The notes beneath the pieces were generated by a model. The model was given only the letters and a program-made list of their open reading frames with translations. It did no database searches and was not told the origin of the DNA. Of a DNA stretch of 64,000 bases, positions 12,455-25,480 are shown piece by piece. Numbering within the stretch: the first letter of the stretch is position 1; every line of letters begins with the position of its first letter. The DNA comes from Heterocephalus glaber (taxonomy: Eukaryota; Chordata; Mammalia; Rodentia; Bathyergidae), in NCBI RefSeq assembly GCF_000247695.1, contig NW_004624882.1:3165042-3229041 (forward strand), in the 5' to 3' direction. The translations under genes were made by a program, and so were the position numbers.

Positions 12455-12580
12455 GCCAGGCATGGGGGTGGGCACCTGTAGATTCAGCTACTAGGAAGGC
12501 TGAGGCAAGAGAACAGATTGAGCCCACAAGTTGGAGACATAGCAAAACTCCTTCTCTAAAAATCAAGCAATCAATCAATC
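12455..12580 (+). mobile_element. B1 SINE (monomer)
   Basis: gccaggcatgggggtgggca, ctaggaaggctgaggcaaga and gacatagcaaaactcc follow the 7SL-derived B1 pattern. A tail with an imperfect CAAT repeat follows. Confidence 0.8.
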
Positions 12581-15510
12581 TTCAACTGGCACTGTGCAGT
12601 ATCTGAGAAGCCTAGTTTACTTTAAAGAATATGATGATATCCAGATGTTCTTGACCTAAACCTTGCTTCAAAATGAATGACTAAAAACCAATGATTAAAG
12701 CAGCAGGGAAAATACAAGGACAGCATTACTTTCTTGAAAAGGTTAGAAGTGACAGGAAAGCAAGCAGCCTGTGCAGCCAACTTAGGCTCAAGAAAAGGCT
12801 CCAGAACAGAGGAGCACTGAGGGGGAAAACAGGAAATTGGGCCATGCTCATAGAGTGCTGAATGCCTCTGTGAGGGTAGGTGGTTGATTCTTTTAAAATG
12901 TGAAACTTTGAAAGGATTTGATAACAGGTGATAAAACCCACACCACAGATTGTTTAGAGACAGAGGAAAAGTAAGTTAGGAAGCTCTGGTACACTGGCAA
13001 TATGGAAAACAATTCCCTTATAAATGTTTCCATTTAAGTATGGCCTTGGTATTTGAATTGTGCATGTCCTTAGTACCTGCCTTGAGCTCTTCTAAAGCAG
13101 TGATTGTTGTTCAGGAATTTTCCAGTGGCTGTTCCAAGGATGCTGTGGCTTGCAGGAGGTGGAGGAGGTGAGGACCCAAGACAAACATAAAATCAGGAAA
13201 TTCAGTACAGAGTCACTGCAGAAACTTAGAGAAGGGATGAACATTGGCTACATGAGCTTGGAATGGCTCTGTGGAGGAGAATTGATGGAAGGAATACGTC
13301 AGCAGTTGTGTAGGAATTGAGTAGATAGGCCATGTAAGCATGCCACGGGCTTAGAAGTTAGCTGCACCCCTGTGGTAAAAGTGAAGGATGGAGGGAGATG
13401 AACCAGAGGGAGGTTCTTTGTGTAGTTATATTTTTTAGTTGGTTTGGCATGCACCTGTAGAGATCACAGAATGGACATACTAGAGCAAGGGTGAATACAA
13501 AATATAAAATATGGTCAGGAAATGAAGCATTTCTCAACTTCTCTTACATATTTGTTGATTTACATGACCTATTTGTTAGCTTGTTGTTTTATAAACTGAA
13601 GCATGAACAAGAACTGAGCCAGATTGTGGGAAGGCTTGAATAACCACACAGGCTCTGGCAGGACCTTGCTGCATGACCTTGCCTTTGTGAAAGGGAGGAA
13701 GAGGAAGGAAAACAGAGTTGGGGTCAGGGAAGGCCTGAACTTCCTCATCTATAAAGTGAACATACTATTTCCTCTTTAATAGGTGCTTAAAAATCAATAC
13801 ATCATTAGCTGGTGGGATCTTAAAAATGTCTAAGAGAAGGCATGAGAAAAGTTGTTGACTAATTGGTGCTTTTTGGAGAAAAAGACTGGTATTTTATTGA
13901 GTTGTGGTATTTTTCCATCTTATATTTGTTTTGTGTTATTAATTTTGTTTAGTTTGTTATTTGCATTGCCCATTAAGGAAAAGAGAAATTCCCAAATGTA
14001 AGAAATATCCCAGACAGTAGCTCTTCAGAGAGTCCAAGAAGCCCCTGGAATTGCATAGAAACTATGATGTGAGTGGGTACTTGTTTGGTGAGAGAGACCA
14101 TAGCTGGTACTGAGTTCTCAAAGGGTCTAAGCATGAGGCAAAATGAACTAATACAGAGTCACGATTGCTGATCTTGAGGAGGTTCATGCCTCTAGGAAGC
14201 GGTGAGTTGGCTTTGGAACTCTGGCACAATCAGTGTTTTCCTCACCTCAACCTCCTCCAGCCCTGCTTTAAAGCTCATATTCCCATCTCCCCATTGCCAT
14301 GGCAGGATCTGCCACACAAGAGTGAATGGGAGGAGATGACAAAGCGCTGCCTGGGGTGCAACTGCCAGCTTTGCTTCTTGCTGGACCACCTCGGGGCTCT
14401 GGGCATCACTGTTCCTGCATGCTTTCTATTAAAGAGGACAACAACAGCAGCTGGTTCATAAACTTGTAGTGAAAGAGTTAAAATAGTCTGTGGGAAGCCC
14501 CTAGACCAGTGTCTGTAAGCATTAGGCTTTTAATAAATGTGAGCTATTTTTATGAGGCTTAGAAATGATCTAGAGTACTTACGTAGTGAAGATAAAAGTT
14601 TGCCTTAAACTGGCCAGCTAATTAAATCATGCAATAATGGCCTGGCCTCGAGTGGATATATTACCTAACTATCCCATGTAGGTGCAAATGTATCCTGAAA
14701 CATAGAGAGCAAGGGTGGAAGATGTCTAGGAGCAAGTCTCCTTTTCAGTTTAAAAAACAATAAAACAACAAAACAAAAAATGGTAACAAACCACAGCAGT
14801 TTGGTCTGCAGCTGGAATCTATGTGCAATTTTACAGACAGATTGTATTGCATTCCCAGAATAGCAACAAGAGAAGGAGACAGCGGAAACAGAGCTCTGGA
14901 TTGTCCTTGTACTAAACATTCTTTTAAAAGAAAACAAAATCTTCTATTTGTTAATGTTAAAGAAAAAGAGAAAATCCTAATATTACTTTAAAAGGGAGAG
15001 GGGAAGCCTTCCAGACACCTCTGAGTACTAAAGGGAGGAATCTGAAAATGACACATATTTTATTTTATCCTTAACCATGAATTGCCAGGAGGAGAAATGA
15101 AAAATAAAATGAAAATAGTTCAGGCTTTATGTCAGTGAAATAAAACAAAGAAAAATTACTGAAGATCCCACATAAAAAGTACTTCCATTCAAATTCTAGT
15201 GTTTATCACATGGAATGGTTTCTGTTGGTGACCTAACATTTACCTGAAAACAGCCTCACCTTTTAAAAATAAAGCAAACCATGTGGCCTAGCAGAGTTGC
15301 AGGACAGGTTAGCCACCAGCTTTGGGCTGCACAGAATGAGGGGGAGACGCAGAAGCTTCCTATTGGATGTTCATTGGAGCTTGTGAATTCTATGTTGGAT
15401 AACCACGTGTTTCTCAAAGGCTATGTAGATCTTTCTGGGGAAAACCTCCTCATCCTGACAGTCCTAGATTCTCAGCTAATATTGATGAGAGAAATAAAAA
15501 ATCACACATA

Positions 15511-15645
15511 CCAATAGTTCTCAAACAGGAGAGGGGGTGTAGGATGCTACAAGCATTTAGGGGCCCAAGGGCCACTCAACATCCAACCACACACAAGGCC
15601 AGAATGATCTGGCCCCAATGTCACTAGTGCCAAGATAAACTCTGA
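15511..15645 (-). mobile_element. MER20-like hAT fragment, antisense
   Basis: gttctcaaacaggagagggg, catttaggggcccaaggg and ctggccccaatgtcactagt read as a reversed MER20-type element. Confidence 0.5.
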
Positions 15646-15779
15646 CTTACAGAAGCTTAGCCAAGTTCTCCCTTCCATGTGAAAAAGAAGCAAGTAAGTA
15701 AAACAAAACAAAACAAAAATTCCCAAGCCTTTAAAAATTCTTGTATTCCCTATTATGACAATTTGACTCGTAGAATTTA

Positions 15780-16060
15780 CTCCTAAGACAGTGCTCAGCT
15801 AAGCTCACAAAAAGTCTTTTTTGAGGATATTTTTGTACTATGTTTTATAATAACAGAATATTGAAAACAACATAAATTCCCATCACTTGGCTGTAGTTAA
15901 AACAAATCATGATCTGTTCATGCAACAAGATGTTTTGGCCCAATACAGACTGAAAAGAAAGGATTTTTTGAAATTGAGAGATTAATGTACCATGCTGTTA
16001 AGAGATAATAAACAAGTTACAAAATAATATATGGAATGTGATGCTAATTTTTAAAAATAA
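15780..16060 (+). mobile_element. Old L1-like 3' stretch
   Basis: ttgaaaacaacataaattcc and gatctgttcatgcaacaaga resemble the old L1 3' region. Weak, by eye. Confidence 0.35.
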
Positions 16061-16769
16061 ATAATAGTATGGATATATATATATATATGTACATACTGAT
16101 ACACAGTGCTTGGGTCATTTTTAATGCTAGTCTTTTCAGCAACCATGTTCTCTGTGGCCCCAACTTTGCAAGCACTTCTTTTCAAATGAAACTGCAAACT
16201 TTGCACATCTGCTTTTGCTCCTGAATTTCACTGTCAATCTGGCTAAAATCTTCCAGCAGTACCTATGGCACAGCCTGAATATTGGGCTGCTTTGTAATTT
16301 CTTCTGCAAGATCGATTATTCTACTACCCTTGAACTCAGTCTCCTGCAAAGTCTCAGGAGGTGGACAAAATGAGGACAAATTTCCTGCCAGAAACAGGAT
16401 GGCAGAAAGGAATGGCGGAGGCAAAGGTGCTCAATCCATGGCACCCAGGAAGGAGAGAGAGAAAAGAGGAGTCAGAGACATGAATACACCCTTTCAGGTC
16501 ACACTTCCAGAGACCCAGTAAGTTAGCTGTAGTGCCCCCGTGATCCAATTGCCTGAACACATGGGACATTTGAAGGACATTTTAGATATAAATCATAACT
16601 GCATATATGTACATATACACATAGAAAACCATATGAGCAGCTGGCTCTTAGAAATGGTGGAATTATGGGCATTTTGCTTCTATATGCTTACCTGTGCTTT
16701 TTATTTATTAATATATTGAACATGAATAATTTCTTTATACTTCAAACTAAAGAATAGTTTCCTTTGCCA

Positions 16770-16962
16770 GCAGGCTGGTGCATGCTTGTAATCCCAGCAC
16801 TCTGGGAGGCTGAGGCAGGAGGATCATAAATGAAAGCCTAGACTGGGCAACTTAGCAACTTAACAAGACCTTGTCTCAAAATTAAAAAAAAAAAAATTTA
16901 AAGGGCTGGGGATATAGCTCGGTGAAAAGGCTCTGGTTTCAATCCCCAGTTCTGCAAAACAA
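16770..16962 (+). mobile_element. B1-dID dimeric SINE
   Basis: The left half (ctggtgcatgcttgtaatcc, ctctgggaggctgaggcagg) is B1. After an A-tract, the right half (gggctggggatatagctcgg, ttcaatccccagttctgc) is the tRNA-like ID. A possible 10-bp target duplication, aatagtttcc / aatagttccc, lies at 16753-16762 and 16972-16980. Dimeric B1-dID elements point to a non-muroid rodent. Confidence 0.9.
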
Positions 16963-17214
16963 TTTTTTTTAAATAGTTCCCATTCTTCAACCCATACCCC
17001 CACACACACATCTTTGTTCTTTCTCCTTATCTGTGAGACCTTTTGAAGAAAATTTCTCCACTCACTGTTTCCACTTCCTGCCACACCACTGAAATGGCTC
17101 TGAGCTAGGCCATTAGAGCCATCAGAGTCTGATCTGGAAGAAAGCGTAGTATGAGTATCTCAGTGAACACCTGGCACAGGGGTTAACACATTTGAAACTC
17201 TGCTCTATTCTCAT

Positions 17215-17580
17215 GCAGAATCCTTTTGTCCTGAGTCACCTTCTAAACTCCTTTCTCTCATCTGGGCCTGCCTGGCTTTCCTGCAACAGCCCTGCCCTAC
17301 TGGGCTTCCGGGCACTCTGATGCCTTTCGCTTGTTTGTCATTGCCTATGGTATTTTCTCCACTGTGAAACAGACCCCTGCCCAGACCCTCTGCTTTTCAG
17401 CCTAGTGCACTCTATTCTTCCTCTCAGATTGTAGACAAATATTGCCACCTCTGTAATAGTGTTCCTGGGGTCTCTGGGGTTGACAGCTTCATTCTTTGTA
17501 CTGACTTCCCCAAAATGATGTTTATTTTGTTCCTAGAGCATGAGGCCTTCAAAACAAGGACTGTGTTATGAGTACTGTCA
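17215..17580 (+). mobile_element. L2-like stretch
   Basis: Pyrimidine-rich blocks (cactctgatgcctttcgctt, ttgtttgtcattgcctat) lead to an aaggactgtg block, in L2 order. Confidence 0.45.
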
Positions 17581-18001
17581 GAAGAATTTTTAAATAATTA
17601 TAATCCATGAAAAATGCCTAGCCGTGGTATGTGCTGAGTGGATAGATCAGTGGAGATATTATGGGTTGATGGGTAAATAGATAAAGACATGAATGCATGG
17701 ATGGATAGATATCAGTATTTTTTAAGTACAGACAGGATAGAAATTTTATATAGTACCAGTTTCACAATTAACCATGGAGTTGCAAATTTTTGCTCAATAT
17801 GCTATTGAGATGACCACTGAGCTGTGACCTTTGATCCAAGATAGGAAGCAAAGGGAAAAAGATAGGACCCCTTGTGGTTTCTGACAGAGATAATGCCCTT
17901 GCAGCAAACAAATGGAAAAGAAAAGGTTTCATTGAATACGGAGCCACCAGAATTTTAGAAAGCAAACATAACAACAGCCCTGGTATTCTCTTCTGCACTA
18001 G

Positions 18002-18181
18002 GTCACTGGGAACAAAATGACATCTCTAAACTTGGCCACCATATTTGGACCCAACCTGCTGCACAAGCAGAAGTCATCAGACAAAGAATTCTCAGTCCAG
18101 AGTTCGGCCCGGGCTGAAGAGAGCACAGCCATCATTGCTGTAGTGCAGAAGATGATTGAAAATTATGAAACCCTGTTCATG
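18002..18181 (+). CDS. ARHGAP6: ARHGAP6 exon: end of the RhoGAP domain
   Basis: A phase-0 exon of exactly 60 codons between ttctgcactag and the donor gtaggt. It encodes [20 protein letters not shown], a Lys/Ser-rich loop, then a helix containing [16 protein letters not shown]. The block [17 protein letters not shown] is a RhoGAP signature: the Asn after the fold's conserved helix contacts the Rho switch region. This exon completes the catalytic domain. Because it is a multiple of three, skipping would keep frame but remove part of the catalytic core. Confidence 0.97.
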
Positions 18182-18589
18182 GTAGGTGACTTTTTAGTGG
18201 CAGCTTATCTCAGTGAACTGCTTATTGGTTGCCTATGGTGTATAATGAAACTGAAGTTCACCACCTTCTGATTTGCAATGCTGGTAACTGACTGAATTCA
18301 TTGGAAGCCAGGTTGTTTCCATAGGAATAAACATTTTCATAACTGTGATATCACTGCTAGTTTGTGATTGCATGTTTAAACAAACATGCATAAATTGAAA
18401 ATTCCATTTTGTTGTCCCCTGCAAAATAATCAAATTTTGGAGTCATTTACTCCAAAAGCAGTGGTCCTGGCTGAGAACATTGATGAATCCTTCTTTTAAG
18501 AATTCTCTCTGTGGTCTTCATGAAATCGTGTATTCATAACCAGACTCGATGACAGCACCTTGTGCAAGGTCAGTCTTGACATTCTACCT

Positions 18590-18850
18590 CCAGCATGAAG
18601 TTTCACCTTTCCTTCCTAGGTCCTTCCATGTTGCTTCCCATGCCACTTCTCTGTCTCTTGAACTCCATTACTGTTCGTATTAGTGTTTATATTACTCAAC
18701 ATTGTGTTACGGTCATTTATGATCATTTCCCCTGGTAGATTATAAATCCATTTAAAACAAGGGCTATGCCCTTGTTATCTCCTCTCTGTATCCTCTGTAC
18801 AATTTTGGAAGGCCCTCCATCTGGCAGGCACTCAATAAATATTTTTTTGA
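18590..18850 (+). mobile_element. L2-like 3' end
   Basis: The stretch ends with tggcaggcactcaataaata, a standard L2 3' end. Confidence 0.6.
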
Positions 18851-19194
18851 TTTGTATTGAGTTACCAGTTCCTGTTTTCCTTCATAAAACTGCATGGCTT
18901 GCTCCAACTTCCCTTGAAACATTAGAACAAATGCCAATTCTCTTCTATTTCTGTTCTCGATTCATATTGCAGGTCAAGATTTATAGGAACTTTGTCCATG
19001 GTTGTCCCATTTCTCTTGTCAATTTGTAAACACTATAAAGCTTACCTATTCCACAAGACCATTTTGTGGCTCCTTCAACCAGAAGGTTAATTGACTCTGT
19101 TGAATATTCTCAAGAGTTTTATCTATGCTTATCAAATACCTTGTATTAGATTTATCTCCAAGCTTGTCTTATGAAAAAATCTTTTTGTAAATTC

Positions 19195-19350
19195 AAGAGC
19201 CAGTGGTTTAGAATGGTTGCCTTCTGTGTATTAACTATGTGATTGTGACCAAGTAATTCAATACTCTGTGGGCATAAATTTAAGCTCCTGTGAATGGCCT
19301 AAGGCCTAATTCCCATAGTGGTTACCAGAATTATTTGATATGTGAAAGCA
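19195..19350 (+). mobile_element. MIR-like SINE
   Basis: actatgtgattgtgaccaag followed by taattcaatactctgtgggc resembles a diverged MIR core. Confidence 0.45.
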
Positions 19351-20149
19351 TTATACAAACTGTAAAAGTCTAAGCAAGTGTTAACTACTAATTATATTAC
19401 TCGGGAAACACGAGCTGCCTCATATCTCAATTCTTTCACACCACAGACATAAATGTGTTGTTGATATAATATTTAATCAGATATGTGGCAGACAGCCTTC
19501 CAGGCGGTGACTGCACTAATCCCAGTTCCCTGTATCTTGAGACTCTGCCACCCGCTAGGATTTTATGGGCAAACTAAGAAGGAGCATCTGTCATATGGAC
19601 CCAAACCCTACTGGCCAGAATTTATCCACAAGCCACTCTTAACTCCAAGTGGGGCTGGGAAATGCATTCTGGTGGGGTGCCCAGGAGGAAGAGAAAATGA
19701 ATTTACCATGGTGAAAAGTTCACTGAGGTAGAATGATGTCTTGATCCTCTTTGTGTCCCTGAAGCATTGCCCCTGTGTTCCACATGGTAAGTAAGCTCTC
19801 AAAAATGTTGATTTAGTCACTGACTCTATATGAATTTCACACTTCACCCCAAATCCTCCTAATTAATTACATGTTTGGATGAATCAAATGTCAGAATTTT
19901 TCAACATTTTCATCAAGTTTTAAGTCACATATCATCTTGCCAACTAGTCTTGGCATTACTTCATGTTCTCTGAACATTTTTTTTTTAAAAAATAGTACTT
20001 ATCATCGATCTTAATTCTATTTTCTAAGTTCTGTTTTCCAAGCAAAGTTCTCCTTTATATGAAACTACAAACCATCAGGCATTTCTGTTCACCTCAGATA
20101 CTGACAAAGCTTCCTTGAAAGTACAGCTGTTGTCATTTTAATTGTGCCA

Positions 20150-20405
20150 TCCATCTTCTCCCCATTTCCTGCCACCTGGATTACCAAGAACAGCAAAAAT
20201 ATATCTGCATTCCACTTTTCCCCACTGTTTCCCAATCTAATCTTTGGTTATCATTCTCCATAAGAATTGATGTTGAGATTCTCTTAGGTCATAGCTCATA
20301 TTTGGCTTCCCAAGTTATAGTCTTTCCGTCTTAGGGAAGCCTTTCTTGACAACCTTATCTAAAATGGAGCTTCTCCACTACCACCCCCCCACACACATGC
20401 ACACA

Positions 20406-20442
<37 letters not shown>

Positions 20443-20650
20443 ACACTCATTCCCTCTTCTTATTCCTTGCTTTTTCCTCTTAGCAATCACCATTACTAAT
20501 AGAGAATTTTGTTAATGTTTCTTATTTGTTCTGTTTCCTCACTAAAATATAAGTTTTCGTCCATTTCCATCTACTTCACTGCATTATTTCTGTGCTTGGA
20601 GCATTGTAGGAACAAAAATACGCATTGAATTAATGAATGATCTGATGGTA
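20150..20650 (+). mobile_element. L2-like stretch with an internal CA repeat
   Basis: L2-like blocks (cttgctttttcctcttagca, aatataagttttcg) are followed by a tail gaattaatgaatga. A CA repeat at 20391-20448 lies inside. Confidence 0.45.
20391..20448. repeat. CA microsatellite
   Basis: A long, slightly interrupted CA tract. Confidence 0.97.
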
Positions 20651-21032
20651 CCTTTGTGAGCTATGATCTCCATTTTACCAATTCTTACCATTTACATGTG
20701 TGAAAAGGTTTGGCAAGGGAAGGGTTAAGGATATCTGTTTCACAGTTAGTTAGCCACTAATGTAATCATTCTTGCTCTGCTTATATAGATTATGGGAATT
20801 ATATATTGAAAAAAAAGAACAATAGAGTAGGAAAGGGGACAAAGATCCTAACCCTAAGTCTATAAATATAAACTGGGGCCAGAAAAATTTATGGCAGTCC
20901 TGTCTGCTACATGTTAGCTACACAGCCACATCTTTGATTTCTATTTCTTTAGTTATCCAAGAACTGTGCTTGAATGAATGATATCCACAGTCCCTTCTAC
21001 TTCTGAAATCTGCATGGCTCGATTGTCTAGCA

Positions 21033-21112
21033 CAGTGGTGGAGAACCTTTTAGAGCTTTCAATGATACAAACAGCCCGCTGCGGCACACATGCCATGTGT
21101 TCACCACCACTG
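21033..21112 (-). mobile_element. Short hAT-type element, copy 1
   Basis: An 80-bp element with terminal inverted repeats cagtggtggagaac / gttcaccaccactg. It is flanked by gtctagca (21025-21032) and ctctaaca (21113-21120), a 6/8 match fitting an 8-bp hAT target duplication. Reversed, it aligns with copies at 48361 and 61996. It may be a URR1-type rodent element (from recall). Confidence 0.8.
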
Positions 21113-21286
21113 CTCTAACACTTACTTCCCCTCTTATAATTCCAAAAAGCACAAAAAAATTAATTTCTTCACATTTTGGATTCTCTTAGCATTCTTGGCA
21201 TTTTAGACTCTAGTTGGTTACACCAAGACTGGGGTGGTTGGTTGGCTTAAGTCGGTCTGTGTGGATAGACAGAAATGCAATATGTG

Positions 21287-21288
<2 letters not shown>

Positions 21289-21329
<41 letters not shown>
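21289..21329. repeat. AT microsatellite
   Basis: About 20 uninterrupted AT units. Confidence 0.98.
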
Positions 21330-21331
<2 letters not shown>

Positions 21332-21892
21332 TTTGCTTTGATTTGTTTTAAGAAGCTTTTGAAATTATTAAAATTTCAAAAAAAGAAAAGCAAGGCTCTC
21401 CAAGGCCTGATGGTTAAAGGTAGTTAGCAAATGTGCAGCTTCATAGTCTTTGGAAGAGTTTATGAGATCCAAAATGAAGGTGTCAATTTCATTGGCACTA
21501 GAAAGCAAGATGTGTTAGGAGAAGTGGCTGTAAGCTTGTCCTTGAAGGCAGAATGTACCCTGGAGGCAGTCATTCCACAGAAGACCTGGTGGGTGGGACC
21601 TGGAAACCCCCAGCAGCCTGGAAGGAATCCCAAGTTTGTACTGAATGTCCTTCATTTCCTAATACTGAGACTGCCTCTCCCATGTGGCTGGGGTCCAACT
21701 TCATGGAAAAGGGCCGAAAAGAACCTGGCATTGGGACACAAGACAAATTTAGAGGTTAATATATAATTTAAGGGTCAGGCTAAGAGGTTTGCTTTTTAGG
21801 CACTGATTTGGAGATCCTAAAGCTGGAAATACTTCATGATAACAAACATCATGACCACTCTTACCAAAAGACCAAGGCAGCACATTATAATA

Positions 21893-22086
21893 ACAGTTCT
21901 CAAACTTGAGCCATGCAGCACATTTCTCAAGGAAACTTGTTAGACATTCTGAATCCTAGGCCACTCTACAGAAAATTGAATGGAGTAGCACTAGCATGGG
22001 GCCCAGGAATCTGTACTTTCTAATGAACACCTCCAGGGGTTCTGGCAGGCTCCTACACCCACCTTAGGAAACCACTTGTTGAGAGA
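21893..22086 (+). mobile_element. MER5A-like hAT element
   Basis: cagttctcaaacttgagcca at the left, ggcccaggaatctgtacttt inside and an ending aggaaaccactt match the MER5A layout. Confidence 0.65.
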
Positions 22087-22146
22087 CACTGGTAGGGTGG
22101 AAAGACTATAAGCTTCTGAATGAGTTACCAAAATTCACACTCTAGT

Positions 22147-22255
22147 ACACTTCATTTTCCTCTTGTGAAAAAAAGGAGATGAAGCACCCTACACTTTCAT
22201 TTTCCAGCACACTTCATTTTCCTCTTGTAAAAAAAAAGGAGATGAAGCACCCTAC
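22147..22255. repeat. 62-bp local tandem duplication
   Basis: Two near-identical 46-47 bp segments (acacttcattttcctcttgt ... aaggagatgaagcaccctac) start 62 bp apart at 22147 and 22209. They differ at a g/a position and in the length of an A-run. Confidence 0.9.
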
Positions 22256-22479
22256 TTCACAGGATAGTTTTGACAATTAGAAACAACATTTTAAGGCTCC
22301 TAGGAAAGGATTGAAATGTAGTAGGTACTCAGAAAAAAGATTACTGTTATATAACATTGAAGTGATACGATGCCTGCTTTATCAAAGCACAGTCAGGTGT
22401 TGCCTTGGAATCAAAGCCCACTCTGACCACTGTGGATGACACTGAGACCTGCTCCCACACACACACACACTCCTAATTC

Positions 22480-22685
22480 CTTACCTAAATCTCTTCCTTT
22501 TTGCCACAGCATTTATCACCTTTTAACTTGTTCCATAATTTATTTATTATAAGTCAAAACCTAAGAGAATACAAACCTTTTGAAAACAGGGTTTCTTGTC
22601 CTATTCTCTGACATCCACACATCTAGAAAGTACTCGGCAGAAGATAGCACCCAGTAATTATTTGTTGAATAAATACTACAACTCT
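22480..22685 (+). mobile_element. L2-like 3' end
   Basis: The stretch ends ttatttgttgaataaata after an agaaagtactcggcagaa block, as in L2. Confidence 0.5.
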
Positions 22686-24019
22686 GTATTACTATAAGAG
22701 AATGTATTATTGTCATTGTTGTTTTGTTTATTTGGGTTCCACACTCGCACCCCTGAGATTCCTGTACCATTAAATCATTATCCTCCTCCACTTCTGGTAT
22801 AACAACTACTTAAAACCTGCCTAACATAAAATGGCACTGCATGGAAAACACTGGAAATAACAGATAAAGAAGCAGTCATTTCTAGAAATAGCCATAAGTA
22901 TTATTCTAAGTAGAAATCATTCACTGACAAAATCATCAACACACTAATTCTTCTGAGAGTTAAGCTTCTTCAACTGGCATCGAGAATGCCAGAGTAAAAA
23001 TACCATTGTTCTTGGATAATAAGAGCTTCATAGAGGGAGGGAGAAAAGTGTCGGCTCACTCTGCCAGTGGGTATTACATGATTCCTACTAGGGCTCTTTT
23101 GGAGAGCAGCAAAGAAGGCCCATGCCAAGTGCAGAGTGCAATGGAAACGTGGGAAAGCCAGAAAGTTCCCACTCCACTGCCCATCAGTCTGAGCTGGGGA
23201 CACGCTCCGTGCCCTTGGGAAATTTCGAGTAAGCCCTATTGAGAACAAGGATCAGAAGGTGTGATGAGGATCCCAAGCTCAGAAGCCAAGCTTTGCTTTG
23301 TGTTCTCTTCACACACACCCCCCCCATGCAAATTGCATTTTCTTGTAACCTATTTTTCATGTCAAATCAAAAGAAGCCAAGCAGTCATCCAGGTCATCAA
23401 ACAAGAATCCACTTCTACCAATATATCCAGATAATTGTATATGATTTCCATTTTTCTACAGCAAAAATAACCACGTTGTGTGCCAGAGGTTGGGCTGGTC
23501 ATTACATGCATTGTTGGCTTATCTCAATTTTACCACCACTTTGTGAGTAGGGAGCCTAGTTCATTTGTCCAAGTGAATTATTTCTACATCATGATGCTTC
23601 CCCACAAACAGAAGAGGCACTCAGATGTGGTATTTCAGATAGGGAGTCTATTTTTGGATGAGGAAGGGGAAACTTTATTTTAGCCAATCTGAAAATAGTG
23701 AGTGAACACATTAATACCTCTGGACTAATCAAAGCATCCACCCACCTGAGGTTAAGGCCAGCAGATGGCCTCAACAGCCAGTCTGTGTACCTGCTGGAGC
23801 CTGCTCACCTTGGCCCTGTCTGCAAAGATAGAACACCTGTACCGTTGGCATCCGATACAGGTAGGAGGGAGCAGAAGTGTATTGCTCCTGGGCTTTTCCA
23901 TGCCCTTTAGCTTGTTGCCATGGGGCAAGGACTGCACATTTTTCTTCATCTTTCTTACTTAGTCTTCCTCTAAAACAGCTCCATGAGTCCTGGGCTCTGG
24001 CACTGTTTTTGTTCAGTAA

Positions 24020-24100
24020 GGTGCCCCACTTGCCAAAACAATACTCTGCCTGGCATGTCCCTAGCATTTGAGAAATATTTGTTGAATTTAATGCTTCTCT
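24020..24100 (+). mobile_element. L2-like tail
   Basis: tgcctggcatgtccctagca followed by gaaatatttgttgaattta. Confidence 0.45.
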
Positions 24101-25124
24101 ATCCTCCAAATGCACCTGGACCACCTTCAATTATGAAATCAGTGTCACAACAGAGCCACACAAAAGGTCTGAGGCTGAGTCTGCCCTTGTTTGAGCTTTT
24201 GCTTCCATAAACAGCCGAAATGATTTCCTTTAATGTGTCTGCGAACTAAAAAATGTCATCATGATTTCCAGTGATATTTACTTTTGCTGGGGAGTGTTAG
24301 AGTTTCAAATCCCAAAGCATCCTTCTTGGTCAAGTGCAAAGTGGCAGGTTAGTGTGGAACATCTAGCAGCAAGAACAGTGAGGCTGGGGCCAGGAAATTG
24401 CTCTTAATGGTTTGTTTTGTGTCTTATTAAATGGAGAAAACTCGCAGTTTTCCCTCTCAGTGCTTTATGGAATAAACTACCTCATAGCAGTTATACCCTA
24501 GGCAATCATTCAAGGTATCATTTTTAATTTGATAGGCTAGATTTTAATTATGACAGTTTTATTCCTTCATATGTGCAGTGTTTACATTTTTTTCTCTAAA
24601 GCAGGAGAGTACAAAGTTCTTTTGATTTTTGGAATAGCATTATGCTTTGAAGGAACACATTAAAATCTAAGGGTCTGAGTCTCCAGATAAACACAACCAT
24701 AAATGGTACCCTTAAAATATCTAAAATTACTAAATAGTTGACTAAAATCCAATAGAGATTTTGATGTAAAATAGTGAATTGTAAGAAAAGAATCACTTTG
24801 AGCTGGGTGTTGTTTCTGCATTTAAGCATGCTGAATTGCTTGAGTAAAAAAAGTAAAGAAATAATGTGTTTTTCACTATCTTACTCCTTAGTTCCCATTT
24901 TTTTATGTACAAAATCACTGAAACGAATGGAAAATTTTGATTATTGAGCTATACTTTTCATTTGGGGAAGTTTTATATTGATGGGAACAGTAGTTTAAAA
25001 ACTCCCAAAAATCTTGATGATCTTTACCTGGGAAAGGAAATTTATTTTTCTAGTCTAGAAATGAACAGCAAAGAGACTGTGCTACAGCATGATGTTGATA
25101 CTATTTGTAAGAAAAGAACAGATC

Positions 25125-25480
25125 CAGACAAAGGCATTGTCTTAGTTACTTTTCTTGTTGCTGAGACAAAATACATGACACTCAAAGTTAAAGGAGGAAA
25201 GGTTTATTTAGCTCACAGTCCATAGAGGTTTCAGTCCATAGTTGTGTGTCTCCAAGGCAGGGTGGTACATGGCAGAGGTGCTTCACACGGAGAAACAGCA
25301 CATGGAAGCAAACAAGAGGTAGAAAAACAAGCAAGGGACCCTAACAGCGTGCTTCTGCTCCTTTTACCTTATCCAGACTACTTAGGGTGGGTATCACTCA
25401 CACCCTTAGTCTTAGTACCCTTAAGCCTAGATAGGCACTTTTCTCTCTCTGCTGTGCTCTCTTCAGCTGCAAAAGCCAGC
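25125..25480 (-). mobile_element. Rodent MaLR-like LTR fragment, antisense
   Basis: Read on +, gtcttagttacttttcttgt and aggaggaaaggtttatttag are the reverse of the LTR end seen in sense at 27820-27905. It is an old, non-coding LTR piece. Confidence 0.6.

Larger units (their letters stand above)
9752..18001 (+). other. ARHGAP6 intron (8.25 kb) with SINEs and an assembly gap
   Basis: Non-coding. In order: an antisense ID-type SINE (10341-10430), an AT tract running into a 100-N gap (10917-11031), an antisense MIR-like stretch (about 11680-11775), a MER20-like hAT fragment split by a CA repeat (12073-12342), a B1 SINE (12455-12580), an antisense MER20-like fragment (15511-15645), an old L1-like stretch (about 15780-16060), a B1-dID SINE (16770-16962) and an L2-like stretch (about 17215-17580). 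I recognise nothing in 12600-15500. Confidence 0.65.

Noticed and set aside
23758..23771. A CTCF-like word CCAGCAGATGGCCT
   Set aside because: It mismatches the last two positions of the core and is isolated.
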